DNA of 12,017 bases, from assembly GCA_903643055.1 (NCBI GenBank), contig CAHJWV010000168.1:1-12017 (forward strand), in the 5' to 3' direction. The translations under genes were made by a program, and so were the position numbers. Source of the DNA: Burkholderiales bacterium. GTDB taxonomy: Bacteria > Pseudomonadota > Gammaproteobacteria > Burkholderiales > Burkholderiaceae. Below are positions 8,145 through 12,017 of this stretch, piece by piece. Under the pieces are notes generated by a model that was given only the letters and a program-made list of their open reading frames with translations, was not told the origin of the DNA and made no database searches. Position 1 is the stretch's first letter. Each line of letters opens with the position of its first letter.

Positions 8145-8422
8145 CGCGGAGACCTTAGCAGGGCGATCGGCAATGTCGGGTCGGCGCGCAGGCCATCAGC
8201 ATGTCGGAGCACGCCTCGCGGGGCGGTGACGGCACGGGCGCGGCCAGGCTTTGAATGATTGGCGACGGCGATGCCATGGAGCCGCCACGCAGACGCCAAC
8301 GCCCTGCCCCAAGTCATCGGCCGAGCGATCGGGGTCGTGTGAACGTGCGATCTCCCACGCAGTTATTCAATCGCACCGCGTTCTTAAGCTTCAGCTAAGC
8401 CTTCGAACCGCACAGTGCGGAC
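8145..8422. promoter_or_regulatory. divergent intergenic region (antiporter operon / Omp85-like gene)
   Basis: These 278 bases separate the start of the minus-strand antiporter set from the + strand Omp85-like gene, so they should carry both promoters. The antiporter side contains AAGG at 8153-8156 as a probable ribosome site. The right end is locally AT-richer (8361-8400) and contains CTTAAG. I found no convincing sigma-70 hexamer pair with correct spacing, no tRNA and no good short gene. Confidence 0.5.
8383..8399 (+). promoter_or_regulatory. possible PmrA/BasR-like direct-repeat operator
   Basis: CTTAAG (8383-8388), five bases, then GCTAAG (8394-8399) form a direct repeat with an 11-base period. 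OmpR-class regulators of the PmrA/BasR/QseB group bind YTTAAK-N5-YTTAAK. The first half-site is perfect and the second matches four of six. It lies 23 bases before the ATG of the Omp85-like gene, beside a gene pair that includes an eptA homologue, the classical PmrA target. No clear -10 element follows at the expected distance, so this is tentative. Confidence 0.25.
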
Positions 8423-10192
8423 ATGCCGACCTTGCCCCCTCACCGCTCCAACTCGTGGGGCGGCGTGCCGAGCCCGCGCAACCCCACGGCACTGGCCATC
8501 CTGACGGCCTGGGTCGGCTGGACAGCGCTGGCGCCGCACGCCAGCGCCGCCGCCAACGTCGTCGACCAACCCGTCTGGATGCGACCCGACGCCCCTTGCG
8601 TCAAGGCCGCCCCGCCCGATGAAGCCGGTTCAGACAACCCTGCCCTGCCTTCCGATGAAGCGCTGGAGCAATTCGGCGCGCGGATCGGCGAAGTCCGTAT
8701 CGACAACCTCGATATCTTCGACACCCGGCTACAGGAAGAAGACAACGCCGCCTTCCGACTCGCCAACGCACTGCACATCAAGACGAAGCGTCAGACGCTG
8801 GTTCAGCAGCTGCTGTTCAAGCCGGGAGATCTCTACAGTGCCCGCCTGCTGCGCGAATCGGAACGGGCCTTGCGCGCCAACGGCTATCTCGGCGACGCCA
8901 GCATCCGCGCTTGCGCTTTCCATGACGGCGTGGTCGACCTGCAGGTGTCGACGCAAGATGTGTGGACGCTCAAGCCCGGCGTCTCCCTCGGCCGCAAAGG
9001 CGGGCACAACAGCAGCAGCATCGGCATCCAGGAAACCAACTTCCTCGGCCTCGGAAAGCAATTGGGCGTCGACGTGCATTCCGGCGTCGACCGCACGACC
9101 AAAACGCTGTCGTATCAAGATACGCAGCTCTTCGGCAGCCGCTGGGCGTTGTCGGGCGAGTACGACGACAGCAGCGATGGCCGGGGCCAGATGCTGTCGC
9201 TGGATCACCCGTTCTACGCCCTCGACACACGACAGGCAATGGGCGCCTCGTTGCGCAACGAGAGCCGCACCGACTCCGTGTATCAGCAAGGTCAGATCGT
9301 TAGCCAATATGCGACACGTGACCGGCGAGCGACGGCCTACACCGGCTGGTCAGACGGGTTGCAGAACGGCTCGGCGCTGCGCTGGACGACTGGGCTCAGC
9401 CTCGACGAGCGCCATTACGCCACGCTCGACGCGGGCCGCACCACCGCCGAATTGCCCGAAGACCGCAAGCTAATCTACCCCTGGATCGGACTGGCCTGGA
9501 TCGAAGACCAATACGAGGCCACACGCAACCAGGACCAAATCGGCAAGACCGAAGACATTGCCCTCGGCTGGAACGTGCGAGGGCGCTTCGGCCTGGCGTC
9601 CAGCCACCTGGGCTCCGACCGCAGCGCAGGCATCTTCAGTGCCAGCGCATCGAAAGGATGGCGGCCGACACCGGCCGAGACTTACCTGATGTCGGCCAGC
9701 GCCGAAGGCCGGCTGGAAGGCGAAGGCCTGCGCGGCGGGCTCTTGAACCTGTCGGCGCGCTATTACCTGCGGCAGTCGGCCCGGCGCAGCTTGTTTGCGT
9801 CATTCACCGTCGACCGCGGTGTTCATCTGGATGCCGACCAGCAGATCCTGCTCGGTGGCGACAGCGGCCTGCGCGGCTACCCGCTGCGCTATCAGCGCGG
9901 CACCGGGCGCTGGCTGGCCAGCATCGAGCAGCGCGCCTTCTCGGACTGGTACCCGCTGCGCCTCTTTCGCGTCGGCGGCGCGGTGTTCTATGACATGGGC
10001 CGGACCTGGGACGGCCCCTCGCCCGCCGACTCGGCGCAGGGCCTGCTGCGCGACATCGGCTTCGGCCTGCGCCTGGGCAACAGCCGCTCAGGGCTCGGCA
10101 CCGTCGTGCATGTGGACGCCGCGTTCCCGCTCGACGGCGATAAAACAATCAAGAAGATGCAGTTGGTCATCGAGGCCAAGCGCAGCTTTTAA
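8423..10192 (+). CDS. Omp85/BamA-TamA-superfamily outer-membrane protein with one POTRA-like domain
   Basis: The protein has 589 residues. A hydrophobic segment (TALAILTAWVGWTALAPHASA, about 22-42) acts as signal peptide with likely cleavage near HASA. A low-complexity linker with one Cys (59) precedes a single recognisable POTRA-like domain at about 88-177 (IGEVRIDNLDIFDT ... RALRANGYLGDASI ... VVDLQVSTQDVW). The remaining ~400 residues form a barrel of alternating strands, with the superfamily's conserved loop-6 motif as GGDSGLRGYPLRYQRG (478-493, LRGY 483-486) and a terminal Phe. Omp85 proteins insert or move proteins or lipids across the outer membrane. With one POTRA it is neither BamA (five) nor typical TamA (three), nor a two-partner TpsB, since no secreted partner is adjacent. 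The ATG at 8423 lacks a good ribosome site. An in-frame GTG at 8465 with GGGG just upstream would give a shorter signal peptide. It converges on eptA with a 56-base gap. Substrate unknown. Confidence 0.85.
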   Translation: MPTLPPHRSNSWGGVPSPRNPTALAILTAWVGWTALAPHASAAANVVDQPVWMRPDAPCVKAAPPDEAGSDNPALPSDEALEQFGARIGEVRIDNLDIFDTRLQEEDNAAFRLANALHIKTKRQTLVQQLLFKPGDLYSARLLRESERALRANGYLGDASIRACAFHDGVVDLQVSTQDVWTLKPGVSLGRKGGHNSSSIGIQETNFLGLGKQLGVDVHSGVDRTTKTLSYQDTQLFGSRWALSGEYDDSSDGRGQMLSLDHPFYALDTRQAMGASLRNESRTDSVYQQGQIVSQYATRDRRATAYTGWSDGLQNGSALRWTTGLSLDERHYATLDAGRTTAELPEDRKLIYPWIGLAWIEDQYEATRNQDQIGKTEDIALGWNVRGRFGLASSHLGSDRSAGIFSASASKGWRPTPAETYLMSASAEGRLEGEGLRGGLLNLSARYYLRQSARRSLFASFTVDRGVHLDADQQILLGGDSGLRGYPLRYQRGTGRWLASIEQRAFSDWYPLRLFRVGGAVFYDMGRTWDGPSPADSAQGLLRDIGFGLRLGNSRSGLGTVVHVDAAFPLDGDKTIKKMQLVIEAKRSF

Positions 10193-10228
10193 GATCTGTC
10201 GTCACCTCGATGCCAACCGGTCAGTGCC

Positions 10229-10256
10229 GACAAATCAACGCTGACGAATCAACGCC
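10229..10256. repeat. 14-base imperfect tandem duplication over the eptA stop codon
   Basis: Two adjacent 14-base units, GACAAATCAACGCT and GACGAATCAACGCC, match at 12 of 14 positions. The second copy contains the eptA stop codon (10249-10251, minus strand). The short convergent gap 10193-10248 otherwise shows no hairpin terminator. Confidence 0.6.
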
Positions 10257-11985
10257 GGCAAGCCGCCGAGATGTCGAGGCTGCGGTCGTAGACCTGCGTT
10301 TCGACCTGCAGCAGGCCCAGCACGGTATGGAAGAGGTTGTCGTGCGTCCACGGCTTGCCGGCCTGACCGGACAGGCAGGCGCCGTCGAGGCCGAAGCTGG
10401 CTGCGAAGTCGGGCGACATCCACCAGACCATCGGCACCCGCGTCTGCTCGCTGGGGGCGATCGCATACGGCAGGCCGTGCAGGTACAGGCCGTTCTCGCC
10501 GAGCGACTCGCCATGGTCCGAGACATAAAGCATCGCCGTGTCGAAGCGCGACTCACGCTCTTTCAGGAATGCGATGGTGTGGGCCAACACGCTGTCGGTG
10601 TAGAGCAGCGCGTTGTCGTAGGCGTTGACGATTTCCTGGCGGCTGCACTGGCGCAACTCTCCGGTATCACAGGTCGGCGTGAAGCGGCGAAACGCGTCCG
10701 GATAACGCTTGTGGTACGCGGGCCCATGGTTGCCCAGCATGTGCAGCACGATCAGCAGATTGCCCTGGGCATCCCGGGCCACGGTGTCCAGGCCGCGCAG
10801 CAAGATACCGTCCAGGCAGCGGCCATCGCCGCACAGGTCCGGCACCTGCAAGGCCTCCAGCCGCTCTTCGGGCAGATCGGCGCACACGCCCTTGCAGCCG
10901 GCCTGGTTGTCGCGCCACAGCACAGAGAAGCCGGCGCGCTTCATCAGATGCAGCAGCGAGTCGCTGCCACGGATGCGGTCTTCGTCGTAATCGCGGCGGC
11001 CGATCGAGGCAAACATGCACGGCAGCGAGGTCTCGGTATTGGTGCCGCAGGAACGGACATCCCGGAAGTTCAGCACGCCCAGGCCCGCCAGCTCCGGCGT
11101 CGTCTGCCGCTCGTAGCCATTGAGCCCCCAGTTGGCGGCGCGCGCCGTTTCGCCAACAGCAATCACAAACAGCGCCGGCTTCTTGTGCGCAAGCCACGAA
11201 GGCGACAGCTTGGCGTCGGTGCCGATCGGCAGGCGCGGGCGATTGACTTCGTGCGTCTGAGCGGTCAGCACACGCACGCTGGAATAGACGTAGTTGATCG
11301 GCGTGGCGAGGTAACGGATCTCCTTGTGCGTGCGCATCAGCGCCGAGAAGTCCTTGAACACCACGAGCACCGACGCGAGCGACAAGCCCACCGCCGCCAG
11401 GATCGTGATGCCGCGCGCCATCAGCGCTCGCGGCCAGGGCCGGCGCACCAGTTTCACGCGCCACAGCAGACACAGCGGAATCACCGCATACATCAGCAGG
11501 TGCGGCAGCATCGCAGCGTTGAGCAATTCACCCGCCTCGGCCGGGTCGGTGTTCATCACGTTGCGCAGCATCGTCGGGTCGAGGAAGACGCCGTACTTCT
11601 TCATGTAGTACGTCGCAAACGCCGTGGTCACGAGCAACACGGTCAGCAGCGGCCGGGCAATCCAGCGGTGAAGCACGAGGCTGAGCAGCAGCAGATGCAG
11701 TGCGAACAGCAGGCCCAGCATCGCGCCGGCAAACAGCCAAGTCGGCAGCTGCGCCCATGGCTGGCCAGCCGTGATGCTCGCAAGAAACGGCAGGTTGCAC
11801 GCGAGCGCGAAGAACAAGCTGGCGAAGAGGGCCAGACGCTCGGTGCTGATCGGCCAACGCGTGCGCCAGGCTTTGGCTGCGTTCGCACCCGGCGCGAAGT
11901 GGGGTGCGTTTCTCGCGTCAAGCGGCCGGCTCATGCCGCGCGCCATGGCGGGGTTCGGGCCGGCCGGGCAAGCTGGGCGGCCCAC
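10249..11985 (-). CDS. eptA: lipid A phosphoethanolamine transferase (EptA/MCR family)
   Basis: This inner-membrane enzyme transfers phosphoethanolamine from phosphatidylethanolamine to lipid A, lowering surface negative charge and polymyxin binding. It has 578 residues from the GTG at 11985. About five transmembrane segments lie between residues 49 and 211, followed by a periplasmic alkaline-phosphatase-fold domain. Zinc and catalytic residues are intact: E279 in VGETARAANW, nucleophile T317 in SCGTNTETSLPCMF (second Thr, as in MCR-1 T285), D490-H491 in SDHGESLGENGLYLHG, and H503. HMLGNHGPAYHKRYP (405-429) is the second substrate-site motif. Ten cysteines in the periplasmic part (313, 323, 364, 368, 385, 390, 439, 447, 537, 576) fit the family's disulfide-rich domain. 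The start is uncertain: the GTG has GGAG five bases upstream, but ATGs at 11946 and 11934 give a more family-like N-terminus, and the frame stays open to the window edge. Composition matches the neighbours and no mobile element adjoins it, so it looks chromosomal. Confidence 0.93.
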   Translation of the reverse strand: MGRPACPAGPNPAMARGMSRPLDARNAPHFAPGANAAKAWRTRWPISTERLALFASLFFALACNLPFLASITAGQPWAQLPTWLFAGAMLGLLFALHLLLLSLVLHRWIARPLLTVLLVTTAFATYYMKKYGVFLDPTMLRNVMNTDPAEAGELLNAAMLPHLLMYAVIPLCLLWRVKLVRRPWPRALMARGITILAAVGLSLASVLVVFKDFSALMRTHKEIRYLATPINYVYSSVRVLTAQTHEVNRPRLPIGTDAKLSPSWLAHKKPALFVIAVGETARAANWGLNGYERQTTPELAGLGVLNFRDVRSCGTNTETSLPCMFASIGRRDYDEDRIRGSDSLLHLMKRAGFSVLWRDNQAGCKGVCADLPEERLEALQVPDLCGDGRCLDGILLRGLDTVARDAQGNLLIVLHMLGNHGPAYHKRYPDAFRRFTPTCDTGELRQCSRQEIVNAYDNALLYTDSVLAHTIAFLKERESRFDTAMLYVSDHGESLGENGLYLHGLPYAIAPSEQTRVPMVWWMSPDFAASFGLDGACLSGQAGKPWTHDNLFHTVLGLLQVETQVYDRSLDISAACRR

Positions 11986-12017
11986 GCCCGCTCCGCGGTG
12001 TGCAGATGCGGCCGGGT

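Noticed and set aside
10249..11985. Acquired mcr-type colistin-resistance gene
   Set aside because: There is no insertion sequence, plasmid gene or change in base composition nearby, and intrinsic EptA homologues are common in this bacterial group.

Overview
The window comes from a high-GC Gram-negative bacterium. The OmpA/OmpW-like barrel protein, the Omp85-type protein and the lipid A phosphoethanolamine transferase all require an outer membrane. Base composition, codon use and gene content suggest a betaproteobacterium of the order Burkholderiales, but that placement is inference. I see no insertion sequence, integrase, tRNA, rRNA or CRISPR array, and the window reads as ordinary chromosome with dense genes.

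Left part (1-2716, + strand): the 3' part of a MoeB/ThiF-type sulfur-carrier adenylyltransferase, then a long-form LOG-family nucleotide phosphoribohydrolase whose stop overlaps the start of an arginase (ATGA). A strong symmetric hairpin terminator follows at 2687-2716. A small outer-membrane beta-barrel protein (minus strand, 2744-3295) converges on the same terminator. A stretch of about 480 bases of lower GC (3296-3784) then holds no convincing gene.

Middle part (3785-8144, minus strand): a tightly coupled set of three genes read as K+/H+ antiporter (NhaP2/CvrA type), then a ligase-associated Lhr-like DEXH helicase, then a small YkvA/DUF1232 membrane protein. The junctions are TGATG and ATGA, so translation is probably coupled. 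The helicase lacks its usual DNA ligase, exonuclease and metallophosphoesterase neighbours in the visible sequence.

Right part (8145-12017): a 278-base divergent intergenic region carrying a possible PmrA-like direct repeat, then an Omp85-like outer-membrane protein with one recognisable POTRA domain (+). It converges on an EptA-type lipid A phosphoethanolamine transferase (minus), whose 5' end lies close to the window edge. Both of these genes act on the envelope. The most unusual points are the helicase's placement between two membrane-protein genes, the antiporter's apparent loss of its RCK_C domain, and the Omp85-like protein of unknown substrate beside eptA.
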